Positions 9,846-20,000 of a stretch of DNA of 37,690 nt are shown here, in pieces. The stretch's first letter is position 1. The number at the start of each line of letters is the position of its first letter. The notes beneath the pieces were generated by a model. The model worked only from the letters and a program-made list of their open reading frames with translations, was not told the DNA's origin and made no database searches. The translations under genes and the position numbers were made by a program. The DNA is taken from positions 1-37,690 of the IMG/VR virus record IMGVR_UViG_3300023178_000119. One strand, given 5' to 3'. The stretch comes from a virus.

Positions 9846-10715
9846 ATGGCTACAGGAAAAACCAAAACTATAGACGTAGAGAAAGAAGATGGAAGCAAGG
9901 TTAAGATTGTTATCAAAAAGCCAACAGCAAATGTTATCAATCAAGCGCAAAAGGTTGGAGCGAAGGTCTGGACTGAATCTATTAGAGAAGGCTTGTTTAC
10001 AAAAATTTCATTAGATAAATTCATGAAAGATAACGGAATTTGGGATTCTAAGAAGGAACAGGAAAAGGATGATATTGTAAATAATATCAAGTTGCTAGAA
10101 AGGCAGATTGCTTTAGGTGTTGATGGTAGAAAGCTTAAAGTCTCTGAAGGCAAACAGAAAGCGCTTGAATTAAGAGGCTTAAGAAATCAGCTAAGAGACT
10201 TGTTAGCTGAAAAAATTAATCTAGAATCTAATACAGCAGAAGGCTTGGCTGATAATGCTAAGTTCAATTTCTTGGTGGCTAATTGCACCTTTACTCCAAA
10301 CGGAGAAAAAGTGTATAAATCTCTAGATGACTACAATGAAAATGCTGACGATGAGGTAGCTTTTGCCGCAGCTGCTGGACTAGGCCAAATGATGTATAGC
10401 CTAGATTCTAGCTATGAGGAAGAGCTTCCTGAAAATCAGTTCCTGAAAAAGTTTAACTTGGTGGATGATGAACTATCGTTAGTGGACAAAGATGGTCATC
10501 GAATTGACGTTGATGGAACTCTAGTCAATGATAAGGGCTGGTTGGTAAATAGTGATGGCAAAAGAATAGACAGAGAAGGTAATCTTCTTAATGAAAGTGG
10601 ACAAATTCTGCTACAGGCAGAATATGAAGACGATGTAAATGAAAAGGTAAAAAAATCAAGAAGTAAAAACAAAGAAACTCCTGATTCCGAAGAAGATACT
10701 GAAGTCGAAAATTAG
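9846..10715 (+). CDS. Probable tail-assembly protein with C-terminal xxGxxxx heptad repeats
   Basis: A 289-residue protein. After a short beta element (TIDVEKEDGSKVKIVIKKPT) come helices: WTESIREGLFTKISLDKFMK, NGIW, a long central helix pair (about residues 75-130), NTAEGLADNAKFNFLVANC (about 134-152), then an LPENQFLKKFN segment. Residues 215-256 hold six consecutive seven-residue units with a conserved Gly at position 3. The last about 35 residues are acidic, basic and probably disordered. It lies directly before the tape measure, the usual place of chaperones that keep tape measures soluble, and the helical core with a flexible tail fits that. No enzyme motif is visible. The ending TAG TAG is a tandem amber stop. 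Confidence 0.5.
   Translation: MATGKTKTIDVEKEDGSKVKIVIKKPTANVINQAQKVGAKVWTESIREGLFTKISLDKFMKDNGIWDSKKEQEKDDIVNNIKLLERQIALGVDGRKLKVSEGKQKALELRGLRNQLRDLLAEKINLESNTAEGLADNAKFNFLVANCTFTPNGEKVYKSLDDYNENADDEVAFAAAAGLGQMMYSLDSSYEEELPENQFLKKFNLVDDELSLVDKDGHRIDVDGTLVNDKGWLVNSDGKRIDREGNLLNESGQILLQAEYEDDVNEKVKKSRSKNKETPDSEEDTEVEN
10488..10613 (+). repeat. Six seven-residue Gly repeats
   Basis: Six back-to-back units, KDGHRID VDGTLVN, DKGWLVN SDGKRID and REGNLLN ESGQILL, each with Gly at position 3 and mostly Asp, Asn or Leu at position 7. The regular spacing suggests a small beta-hairpin stack or solenoid. The units are read from the protein; the codons differ between copies, so the repeat is not recent at DNA level. 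Confidence 0.85.
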
Positions 10716-10760
10716 TAGTGGATATGCGCTTAGGACAGTACGAAATAACTGGAGAAAAAT

Positions 10761-13700
10761 ATGTCAAAATTCGTACTTACGGCGCAACTTCAACTACAAG
10801 CTCCTAATAATGTAAAACAGGTTGTCCAGCAGATACAATCTCAACTGGGCAACCTTAAAGTTAATGTCGCCGCCGCTGGAGCCGTGCAGGCGAATAAAAA
10901 TCTTCAAAATTTAACAAAGAGTGCTGACACAGCTTCTGACAGTTTTACTCGGATGGGTAAATCTTTTACTGCTAGTGTTAGGAGGTTTTCTGCTTTAGCA
11001 ATTGCAACAAGGGCGGTTAGTTTATTTACTAATACGCTTAGTAATGCTATACAAGAATCTATTGATTTTGAGCGAGAGTTAGTGAAGATTTCCCAAGTTA
11101 CTGGGAAAACTGTTGCCCAACTTCAGGGATTGACAAATACAATAACCTCACTTTCTACTTCGCTGGGAGTTTCTTCTAATTCGTTGTTGAGCGTTTCTAG
11201 AATTTTAGCTCAGACGGGTTTATCCGCTAGAGATACAGAGGTGGCTCTTGGTACTCTAGCTAAATCAGAACTTGCACCAACGTTTGATAATATTACACAA
11301 ACGGCTGAAGGCGCTGTTGCTATCCTTAATCAGTTTGGCCAAGGGGCAGCTGCCTTGGAAGCACAGCTTGGTTCCTTAAATGCTGTTGCTGGTCAGTTCG
11401 CTGTTGAAGCTGGAGACTTAATTTCTGTTGTTCGTAGAACTGGCGGTGTGTTTAAAGCTGCCGGTGGTGATCTTAATGAGCTTATTGCGCTATTTACTAG
11501 CGTTAGAGCTACTACGCGAGAGTCAGCTGAAAGTATTTCAACTGGCTTAAGAACTATCTTTACACGTATTCAGCGCCCAGAGACTATTGAGTTTCTTAGA
11601 CAGTACGGCGTTGAACTTCTTGATTTAGAAGGTAAGTTTGTTGGTCCATATGAAGCGGTTCGTAGATTAAGTCAAGCTTTAGCTGGATTAGAACAGGGCG
11701 ATATTACTTTCGTTCAAATTGCAGAAGAGCTTGGTGGTTTTAGACAGATCGGCAAAGTCATTCCATTACTGCAACAGTTTAGCGTTGCTCAAGCTGCCCT
11801 TAATGTTGCTCAAGAAGGTTCTGGTAGTTTGGCTACAGATGCTGCAAAAGCCCAAGCCGCCCTTGCTATTCAAATCACTAAAGTTAAAGAAGAGTTTTTA
11901 GCTTTAGTACGAAGCATAACTTCTTCGTCTACGTTCCAAATCATGGCCGACACAGTGCTGACACTTACAAGCGCTTTGATAAAACTAGCAGACGCCTTAT
12001 CTCCTATTATACCTTTATTAACTGCTTTTGCTGGAATCAAACTTGCTGGTGTGCTTGGTAGTGGACTTGGTAAATTAGCCGGATTTAATAAGGGCGGTAA
12101 GGTGATGCAGTTCGCCAGAGGCGGTATGGTTCCGGGATCTGGAAATCGTGATACTGTGCCAGCAATGTTGACTCCGGGTGAATTTGTAATTAAGAAGAGT
12201 AGTGTTCAAAAGCTGGGTGCTGGTAATCTTGAGGCTATGAATAATAACAAGTTTGCTGCTGGTGGTGTGGTTACTTCTGATAGACACATGTATGGAGATA
12301 ATGCTCCTTCTGCGGCAACATTGAAGGCGCTTGAGACAAGAAAAAGAAACGCAGCATTAAGACGAGAGAAGGAAGGGAAGCAAGGGGGTACAATTCAGGG
12401 TGCTACTTTAAATTCTAGATATGGTGTTTCATTTCTGGAAGGTGGCGCTGGGAACATTGGGGCAACTATTAACCAAGTTTTAAAGTATGGCAATGCTACT
12501 GGCAAAAAGATATTACAGCAAGCTATTAGAGAGAGCGGCAAAACAGTAACGCCTGGAGCTAGAATAGATTCTCCAAACGCTGTACCAGCTACACTTAAAT
12601 CAAACGCTAAAGATATTTTTGATGAAGAAATAATGGCTGGTCTACCAAACCTATTTGATCAAGCCACTAGTAGATTTGGCGCTCCATTAAATCCCGGCAA
12701 AGTTGGTGTTAATCAATTAGTTAGTAAATCTGCTTTGCAGGCGATTAAAGGTTACTTCTTTGAGGCTTTCGCAAGGAGAATTAGTCAAAACCTTATTGCT
12801 GACAATAAGCAAGATAAAGTAGATTCCATTTTTGATTTCACGGGTGCTGGAAACGTTGCAGATTTGAAAAAAATGTTTGGTGGAAAATTTGTTAATCCAA
12901 ATGAATTTAAAGTATCTGCAACGCCAGAAAATGTTGCTAATGCTATTTCTAAAGCAATTTCTACAAGGGGCATTGGCTCAATAAGTTTATTTGCCAAGGG
13001 TGGTTCAGTTGGCACAGACACAGTTCCCGCACTATTGACTCCCGGTGAGTCTGTTGTTAATCGTGAATCAGCCCAAAAGATTGGGTACAGCAATTTGCAT
13101 CGCATGAACAAAGTTGCCAAGTTTGCCAAAGGTGGAGTTGTTGGCAAAAAAGTAAAAGCTTTTGCAGACGGTGGCACTTCTGGTTCTGATACTGGATCTG
13201 TGATGATAAATGTAGCTCCACTAAACGCCGCATTGACATCAACCGCTCAAGCTCTTACCAGTTTAGTTTCTGGTGTTGTTAATACTGCTACGGCTTTGAA
13301 TAATCTTACTCAGGCTACTTTTAACAATTTGGCTGCTACTGGTCAAATAACTTCTCAACAACAACAGGCGGCTAATACTGTTATAAAGAGTAATCAAGCT
13401 ACATTACAAGCTATCAATGCAAAAAATCAAGAATTTAAAGCTAGTTTACAGGCGGCGGCTGCTGATGATACAGAAGCTAAGAGTAGTTTAGGTGCTGCTA
13501 AAGCTGATCAAGCAGAAGCTAAATCGGGCAATGGATTAATGCTTGCTTTCTCTGCTCTAACAACTGGAATCTCTATGCTTACTCCAACAATTGATGAAAA
13601 CTCATCAGCTGGAGCAAGATTTGGGGCAAAGATAGGAGATCTTATTTTACAATTTTCTACATTGGCTTTTCTATTACAGGGGCTTGAGTGGAAGACGGTG

Positions 13701-16700
13701 GCTGGTGGTCTTAGCTCTGTAAGTCAAAGTCTCTCTGGTCTTAGTTCAGGAATCGGAAGGCTGGGTGGTGTACTTGGTAAAATTCCCGGCGCAGGATTAG
13801 TAAAAGGCGCTGGAAAATTGGTTGGTGGATCTGTTGCTTCAGCCGGTGGTTTTGTAAACCAAGGCATAGGGAAGGTTAGTAGAATGGCAGCTAGAGCAAC
13901 TGGTGCGACATCAAGCATGGGTGGCTTTGGAACAGCTGGTTCTGCTACTGGCAACTTTGCACAAACCGCTAAGGCTTTAACTTCACTAGCTAATCCAGCA
14001 ACGCTTGCAGCTGCTGCCATAGCTGCTGTTATTGCCAGTATTTATCTATGGAACTCTTCTATCGCTGAAGCTGCTGATGCTGCTAAGAAAAAAGCTATAG
14101 AAGACGGCAATGCCGCTGAAGCTGTTAAACAAGCCCAGATTCAAGCCGGTGGAGAGCAAGGAAAAGGCATGGCTAAAGGCATGGCTGCTGGAGCTTTAAC
14201 TGGCGCTGCACTTGGCGCTTTCCTTGGTCCTATTGGTATGGCGGTTGGCGCTGCTCTTGGTGCATGGGCTGGCAGTTTTTTCAGCGACTTCTTTACTCCA
14301 TTCGATAAAACCGCCGAGGTTTTAACTAAAACAGCCAATGCCGCCGCTTTACAAGTCGCTGCCCAAAAAGCATTAGCAGAATCAGGTAAGGCAGCAACTG
14401 AAGCTATGGAGAAATTTAGAAATGGTAATGCTACTGCTAGTGAAGCTCTAGCTGCAACTAGTGCTGGAACAGCAGCGGTTGTTGCCTCTCAACAAGCCAC
14501 GATTGCTGCTAATACAGCATTAATGAAAAATACTAGAACGGCTGCTAGTGCTGTTGGTGATTTCTTAGTTGGTCTAACAGGTTTTAGTTTTGGTTTTGGA
14601 ACTACCGCTCAAAATGAACAAAAAGCTCAAGCACAAATTGATGATAATAACAAAGAACAAGACCGACTTTCTAAAGAGGCTGTATCGCAAAACCAACCGG
14701 CAATTAATGCTCTAAGCAAACAAGTTGCTGTTGCTGGTGGAGATTTTGCTACATTCTTTGCCAAATTACAAGCTGCAAATCCGGGATTAGCGAAGTTAGC
14801 AGATCAAGACGAACTTAAAAAAGCTTTTGAAAACGTACAAAAAGAAGTTGAAAGAACACAGGCGGCTTTTGCAGCCATGAATCTTGGCTTTCAAGGTGTT
14901 AACGCTGCGGCTACAGCTGCTGGACTTGCTGTGGATAATCTTGTTGGTGGTTTTGAAGGCACTAGTAATGCTATTGAAAGATCTATTGCAACACTAGAAG
15001 CTGGGGTTACTAACGCTGCCCAAGGTATAAGTGATGAAGCTTTCTCTGGCGCGGTGGATTCTGCTGCTGCTCAAATTGAAAGATTTGGTGGTGATGCTAC
15101 TAAGTTTAGAGAAAACTTAACCGCGATTAATACTGCTCAAAAATTCTTTGCTAGAGCTAGCGCGGATGCTAAAGCGAAATTACAAGCAGATTTTGCACGA
15201 GGCGTGTCTGACTCAGGCGTTAGTACAGCCGAAGGAAGGCGAGGCGCACTTGCTGATGCTATAGTTGGTCAAATGGACGGTGTTGGAGAAGACGTAAAGA
15301 AGAGAATCAAAACAGCCTTAGAGGGTGCTGATATTTCTCAAGAAGACATGGACGCCATTCTTGCTGGAGATATGAGTGTATTAGATAAGGTTTTGAAAGA
15401 CCTTGGAGACACAACATTATCTCAAGTCATGCCAGCACTTAAAGCTGCTGCTGAAATACAAAATAAATTGAATTCCGTCATATCTAAACGGCTAGCTTTA
15501 GAAAATGAATTTGCGGCTGCTACAAAAAGACAAATTGATGTAACACTTGAGGCTGCTAAAATTATGCAAGAGTTTGGTGGCGCACAAGTAACGCCCCAAA
15601 TGCAATCTCAAGCTGCTGTTGACAGGCTAAATGTAACTGGGGCGCAGCTTGGCTTGCCACAAATGTCTACTGGAAGCGCAGATGAAATAAGAAGAAGAAA
15701 TGCTGAAATTAATGCTCAGATGCAAGCACAAGCTAACGATAGAAATTTAGCTGCTGCTGGTGACACTGAAGCTCAAGCAAGGATTAACACTCCTGAATTC
15801 CAAGCTAACGAAGAGAGACTAAAGAAGGCCGCTGAAGAAACTTACAATGAAACTAAGAAGTTAATCGACGCCAGAAGAGAAGAAATTAAAATTATCAATG
15901 CTAAAACTGCCGCTGAGAAAAAAGCCACAGACGCATTGCTTGGTAATAACGTTGAAGAGTTTCTTGATCAGATGGCTGGACGAGGCGCAGCCGCCGCAGC
16001 AGCAATTGGCGATCCAACTCTTGCTGGCCAGTTTGGAGCTAGTGCTTTTGGTACTGCTAATAAGCAATTAGAAGAAATGCAAAACGCTGGTGTGACTACC
16101 TTTATGGGGCAAGACATTGGGGCTGTTAGGCAAAGCGCTGTTGGTATGGGCTTATCTAACGCTGGTCTTAGTGGAGACATAGTATCTGATTTAGCAAAAG
16201 CGGCAACTGGAACAACAGACGCAGCCGAAGCGGCTAAAGCTGCCGCTAGAGATTTAGCAAGCACTCTTCCACAATCAACTGGTAACTTACAATCTGCTAC
16301 TGGGCATATGTTACAAGCAACACAAATTCTAGAAAGCACGGTTGAAAAACAAGCAGCAGAAGCAACAGCTAGGGTGGAAGAAAGATCAGCCGGTGCAGCA
16401 CCAGCCGCTCCAGCCGCTCCAGCCACCCCCTCCGGTGCTGTTCCAACCGGTGCTGCTCCAACCGGTGCTACTCCACCAGCCACCCCCGATCCTTCTACTA
16501 CTACCACTACTACTCCCGCTCCAGTTCCAACACCACCCTCTGCTCCAACACCACCTTCTAATATATTTGAAGCTGGTTATAATGCGTTTAGTAGCCCAAG
16601 TGCAATGGCTCCATCTGCCCCAACGGCTGCTGCGCCCGCTAGTGAGCAACAGGGCTTTGCGTCTGGTTTACAAAGCGTACAAACTTCTACCGACTCACTT

Positions 16701-17081
16701 ACATCTGCGATTACACCTCTAGTTTCTCAATTTGCTGGCTTAAGTACGTCGTTAAATAGTGTAAATACTACTATGCAATCTTTGATACAAAGCTTTAGCA
16801 ATTTACCCTCATTCGATTTTTCTGGACTTGAAGGCATAGCTAGCACTTTTGATAATTTCAATAGCACGTTTTCTGCGACTGTAGATCGCCTTGAAGGGTT
16901 AAACATTCAGGTTCAAGTCGCGCCCACTAATGTAAATGTAAATCTTACTGGTGGTGAATTCTTGAAGAGTATAGAAGGTAGGATAAGAGAAGATATTATG
17001 AACAGCGTTGCTACTCAGATTAAAAACATTAAACACACCCCTAACGGTGGCCACGAATCGTCTGGTGGAAACTTAGCATAA
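10761..17081 (+). CDS. Tail tape measure protein
   Basis: A 2106-residue protein that sets tail length and is probably injected with the DNA. Residues about 50-370 match the TP901-type tape measure core (FERELVKISQVTGKTVAQLQ; then SLGVSSNSL, GQFAVEAGDL, RRTGGVFKAAGGDLNELIAL, GLRTIFTRI). Residues 442-498 and 744-795 carry two copies of a Gly-Gly / DTVPA.LTPGE motif. Between them (about 500-743) is a nuclease-like segment. Hydrophobic stretches at about 1077-1098 (ANPATLAAAAIAAVIASIYL) and a glycine-zipper-like segment at 1134-1178 may insert into the host membrane. A long helical Ala/Gln-rich part follows, then a Pro/Ala/Thr linker at about 1877-1934. The C-terminus (VQVAPTNVNVNLTGGEFLKS) is the usual beta/helix end. 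At the usual rule of about 1.5 angstrom per residue the tail could be about 300 nm long, less if the inserted domains do not span the tube. Confidence 0.9.
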   Translation: MSKFVLTAQLQLQAPNNVKQVVQQIQSQLGNLKVNVAAAGAVQANKNLQNLTKSADTASDSFTRMGKSFTASVRRFSALAIATRAVSLFTNTLSNAIQESIDFERELVKISQVTGKTVAQLQGLTNTITSLSTSLGVSSNSLLSVSRILAQTGLSARDTEVALGTLAKSELAPTFDNITQTAEGAVAILNQFGQGAAALEAQLGSLNAVAGQFAVEAGDLISVVRRTGGVFKAAGGDLNELIALFTSVRATTRESAESISTGLRTIFTRIQRPETIEFLRQYGVELLDLEGKFVGPYEAVRRLSQALAGLEQGDITFVQIAEELGGFRQIGKVIPLLQQFSVAQAALNVAQEGSGSLATDAAKAQAALAIQITKVKEEFLALVRSITSSSTFQIMADTVLTLTSALIKLADALSPIIPLLTAFAGIKLAGVLGSGLGKLAGFNKGGKVMQFARGGMVPGSGNRDTVPAMLTPGEFVIKKSSVQKLGAGNLEAMNNNKFAAGGVVTSDRHMYGDNAPSAATLKALETRKRNAALRREKEGKQGGTIQGATLNSRYGVSFLEGGAGNIGATINQVLKYGNATGKKILQQAIRESGKTVTPGARIDSPNAVPATLKSNAKDIFDEEIMAGLPNLFDQATSRFGAPLNPGKVGVNQLVSKSALQAIKGYFFEAFARRISQNLIADNKQDKVDSIFDFTGAGNVADLKKMFGGKFVNPNEFKVSATPENVANAISKAISTRGIGSISLFAKGGSVGTDTVPALLTPGESVVNRESAQKIGYSNLHRMNKVAKFAKGGVVGKKVKAFADGGTSGSDTGSVMINVAPLNAALTSTAQALTSLVSGVVNTATALNNLTQATFNNLAATGQITSQQQQAANTVIKSNQATLQAINAKNQEFKASLQAAAADDTEAKSSLGAAKADQAEAKSGNGLMLAFSALTTGISMLTPTIDENSSAGARFGAKIGDLILQFSTLAFLLQGLEWKTVAGGLSSVSQSLSGLSSGIGRLGGVLGKIPGAGLVKGAGKLVGGSVASAGGFVNQGIGKVSRMAARATGATSSMGGFGTAGSATGNFAQTAKALTSLANPATLAAAAIAAVIASIYLWNSSIAEAADAAKKKAIEDGNAAEAVKQAQIQAGGEQGKGMAKGMAAGALTGAALGAFLGPIGMAVGAALGAWAGSFFSDFFTPFDKTAEVLTKTANAAALQVAAQKALAESGKAATEAMEKFRNGNATASEALAATSAGTAAVVASQQATIAANTALMKNTRTAASAVGDFLVGLTGFSFGFGTTAQNEQKAQAQIDDNNKEQDRLSKEAVSQNQPAINALSKQVAVAGGDFATFFAKLQAANPGLAKLADQDELKKAFENVQKEVERTQAAFAAMNLGFQGVNAAATAAGLAVDNLVGGFEGTSNAIERSIATLEAGVTNAAQGISDEAFSGAVDSAAAQIERFGGDATKFRENLTAINTAQKFFARASADAKAKLQADFARGVSDSGVSTAEGRRGALADAIVGQMDGVGEDVKKRIKTALEGADISQEDMDAILAGDMSVLDKVLKDLGDTTLSQVMPALKAAAEIQNKLNSVISKRLALENEFAAATKRQIDVTLEAAKIMQEFGGAQVTPQMQSQAAVDRLNVTGAQLGLPQMSTGSADEIRRRNAEINAQMQAQANDRNLAAAGDTEAQARINTPEFQANEERLKKAAEETYNETKKLIDARREEIKIINAKTAAEKKATDALLGNNVEEFLDQMAGRGAAAAAAIGDPTLAGQFGASAFGTANKQLEEMQNAGVTTFMGQDIGAVRQSAVGMGLSNAGLSGDIVSDLAKAATGTTDAAEAAKAAARDLASTLPQSTGNLQSATGHMLQATQILESTVEKQAAEATARVEERSAGAAPAAPAAPATPSGAVPTGAAPTGATPPATPDPSTTTTTTPAPVPTPPSAPTPPSNIFEAGYNAFSSPSAMAPSAPTAAAPASEQQGFASGLQSVQTSTDSLTSAITPLVSQFAGLSTSLNSVNTTMQSLIQSFSNLPSFDFSGLEGIASTFDNFNSTFSATVDRLEGLNIQVQVAPTNVNVNLTGGEFLKSIEGRIREDIMNSVATQIKNIKHTPNGGHESSGGNLA
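12084..12257 (+). repeat. First Gly-Gly / DTVPAMLTPGEF motif in the tape measure
   Basis: Residues 442-498 contain FNKGGKV, ARGGMVPGSGN, then DTVPAMLTPGEFVIKKSS and a run ending LGAGNLEAMN. This motif is common in tape measures. The second copy lies at 12990-13145; the two share the order GG, DTVPA.LTPGE.V....S..K.G..NL..MN. Confidence 0.85.
12260..12989 (+). other. PD-(D/E)XK nuclease-like segment within the tape measure
   Basis: Residues about 500-743 form a mixed alpha/beta segment unlike the helical rest. It contains GYFFEAFARRI (Glu668 in a helix), then DKVDSIFDF (Asp688, Asp692), then 22 residues later NEFKVS (Glu715-x-Lys717). Helix Glu, Asp, spacing of 20-odd, E-x-K is the signature of PD-(D/E)XK endonuclease folds. 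The match is by eye; the fold is not confirmed. Confidence 0.4.
12990..13145 (+). repeat. Second Gly-Gly / DTVPALLTPGES motif in the tape measure
   Basis: Residues 744-795 contain FAKGGSVGT, DTVPALLTPGESVVNRES, KIGYSNLHRMN and FAKGGVVG. It repeats the element at 12084-12257 and closes the nuclease-like segment. Confidence 0.85.
16390..16560 (+). repeat. Pro/Ala/Thr-rich linker in the tape measure, including six Thr
   Basis: A low-complexity stretch of Pro-Ala-Ala units, two Val/Ala-Pro-Thr-Gly-Ala units and a run of six Thr codons (16497-16514). DNA units CCAGCCGCT and CCAACCGGTGCT repeat nearly exactly, so it probably grew by duplication. It marks a flexible hinge before the C-terminal tape-measure domain and resembles the poly-Thr linkers at 2-1486. 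Confidence 0.8.
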
Positions 17082-17094
17082 ACAGGATAAAAAG

Positions 17095-20000
17095 ATGTCA
17101 CAAAGATGTGCAGAACAGGATTCTTTTGAAGTTAGAATCAAAGCTACTACAAAGCTAAGAAATCATCTAACTAAAAAAGTAAAACTTAAAGCGAAACCAA
17201 GAATTAATTCTAGGCTTAAAGCTTTTGCGTCTGTGCAGATTATTGGTTTTGCTAGAGGTGGTGGCGCTTCAGAATCTTTTGCTAGTAACAATTTTGGCTC
17301 TGTAGATTTTGGAGCAGAACAGTTACAATCTGGGCCAATTATGCCCAAACTGATGCGTGGTGATACAAATATTGGTTTCAATTCTGTAAAAGAGTTTACC
17401 AAAAAACCACCAAGGTCTTTACCTTCACAGTTGGTTGATATTGAATCTGCTGAAATAAAGAATGGTGGGTGGGATGCTATTCCAGATTCTGTATACGACC
17501 CAGCTACTTCAAATAATCACTCATATACTTATGTCAACTCTCCACAATTCATACATCGCCCTATAGCTAGGTTTAAATCTTCTTCTCGTTTTAGATCTTC
17601 TCTTGGAAGTCCACTTGTTGGCATGGTTGCAAAGATCAATGCTTCTACGAAATTTGTATCTAAATTCTTCCAAAAGATTAAGGGTCATCCAGCTACTTTA
17701 AACTCATTTAATTTTGATAGCCCATATATACAACGGTTATATCCAGAAGGAGACGGCGTTGTTGATAATGAAGTTGTTTTTGTTGACAAAATATACAGAT
17801 CAAGTGGAGTTTACAGTAGTGTTGACGAGGGCGTGTTTACTGGTAGCGTTATGCAGAATGGCGGTACTGGCTTTTTAATGTCAGATGATAGCGATACTTA
17901 CATTACTCCATCTTCCATAAGTACAGATCATATTGCTAGCTATAAATGTTTTCTTACTACTCCCAATATTACTCCGCTTGAAACGCTGCTCTTTTTTCGT
18001 GCCAATACACCATTCCACGTCAATGAAACAGATCAGCCACCAACTTATGATATAGAAAACATACTCTTCTTAGATCCTTCTGGAAACAAAATAGCTAAGT
18101 ATAAGGACGTTACGGTTAATGCTGAATCAGATTATTACAAGTCTTCTGTCTCTAAGATAGATAGAGATTGGTTTACCATTGTTACTGAGCCTCTAGAATT
18201 TTATGCTGGAACTGGTGTTAATAGAATAGACTATCCAATACTTGGTGAACCAAGTGGTTATACGCTTTCTTTTGATGTTAAATCTCATTGTAAATTTGAA
18301 CCGTTTGACGATGGCTTTAATGAAGGCTTTGAGGAAGGTTGTGATATCAGCAAATTGGGCTTAGATCTTGCTACACACTATTTGCCAGCAAATTCTGTTA
18401 ATAATCATCTTGGAATATCAAGCACACCATTATCAACACGAACTCAAGGTTACAGATTAAATCTAAACAACTCCATAAGATTCTCTGCTCTAGAAATTGT
18501 TAATCGCGGTATAAATTTTGGCATTATAGAAGACGCAGTTTTAAATCTAAATATGCAACCGCAACCAACCGGCCAGAGGTTGGAAAGAATTTTATCACCT
18601 ACAAAGGTTCTTACTACTAGCTACACTAATAATATTTACCCAACTGGAATAATTAACACTTGGGTTTCTTCCCCTGACACCGAAGGCGCAACGTTTGACA
18701 ATACTTCAGATGAATATTCGAACGTGCTTAAGGATAGGCTTAATAATCGTTTTGTTGATGGATGGATTACTTTAGATGATATTAATCCAATCTCTGCTTC
18801 TGGTAAGCTACAATTACAATACAGACACAGTGCGCCAAAATCTACTAAGCAACCAACTGGTGGATCATTTTTGTTTGGTCAAAAATATGGTGGTTCAGAC
18901 TTTGGTACAGCAAGGATAGAATTAGTAGCAGCCGATGATTCATTCTATGTTGTTGAAGAAATTACTCTTAGGGTTTCAGCAAAGAAAGCTCCCGGAACTT
19001 ATGATTATCCTATTGATGTTGTTGGCTACAGCAATGATGGAGTTTTAGCTATAACACCACAGGTTGGTGGATTTTTGCAAAATGCAGAAATTGGTTCTGG
19101 CACAGTTCCTATGGGTTCTGGCTTTGCACCTACTGATGACTTAGGAATTTCTACAAGTTCTCTATCTGACAAATACGCATATTTCCAAGAGAAGATTATC
19201 CAACATGCCGCTGGAGATCATTATCTTATTACCCAATCTCCAGTTGTAAACAGCACATCATTTAAAACATATGACATCCCACTTAAGATTTACAATGATG
19301 TAGTTGAATTGGGCCGATCAAAAGATTACTCCATGAGTACTTATTTTGAGGATTTGTATTTAGATATTTATCCTATACCTAGCGGAGCCTCTATACAACG
19401 CGCTGATTTGATTATCAAATATAAGCCAGCTGGCAGTATGCCTCTAATGACAGCTGGTTATCTTTCAAAACAGTTCTATAGCAGAGAAGGCCGTCTTTAT
19501 CCAGACGCAAAACAAGGCGCTGATGTTATAACTAACTCAAACGCTTCCCCACTATCTTTGATTGAAAATATTCCGCATGGTTATACATCTTTAGAAGATA
19601 CTCTGAAGACAAATTATGCTAGAAGGTGGCGTGGTAACACTGGAAATGTTGACAGTTCGCCCTTTGATCCAGTATCTTTTGATTTCTCTTTTGAAAGGTC
19701 TGCGTTAGACCAACCGTTCCTACTTGGGTATTTTGACTTTAATAAGAAGAATGGCAATGTAATACAAGACAATAACGGTGACAATATTATTTCTGGAGTT
19801 TTCAACTCCGACTTATCATCAAGTTTAACTCGTAATATTGGCTTAAGGTTTAATTCAGACAGCTTATTTGCTAGCAATTTAAGAAATTACAAAACAATTG
19901 ATTGGTGTGGCAGTGGCCACGAACTAGAAGGAAAAATACTAGACGCATATGATAACTCTCTTAGGGTTTCTGGCGTTAATGGCTACTTGGATTTCGGCAA

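Noticed and set aside
9527-10718. Recoding of TAG to an amino acid in this phage
   Set aside because: TAG ends two genes here and the one at 10713 is doubled (TAG TAG), and no long gene has an internal TAG, so TAG acts as stop.
15968-16507. Minus-strand 179-residue ORF opposite the tape measure
   Set aside because: It lies wholly opposite a well-supported gene, is low-complexity Ala/Pro/Val and has no convincing start site.
16386-16649. Minus-strand Gly/Trp/Ser-rich ORF
   Set aside because: It is the complement of the Pro/Ala/Thr-rich linker codons in the tape measure; its composition comes from that repeat.
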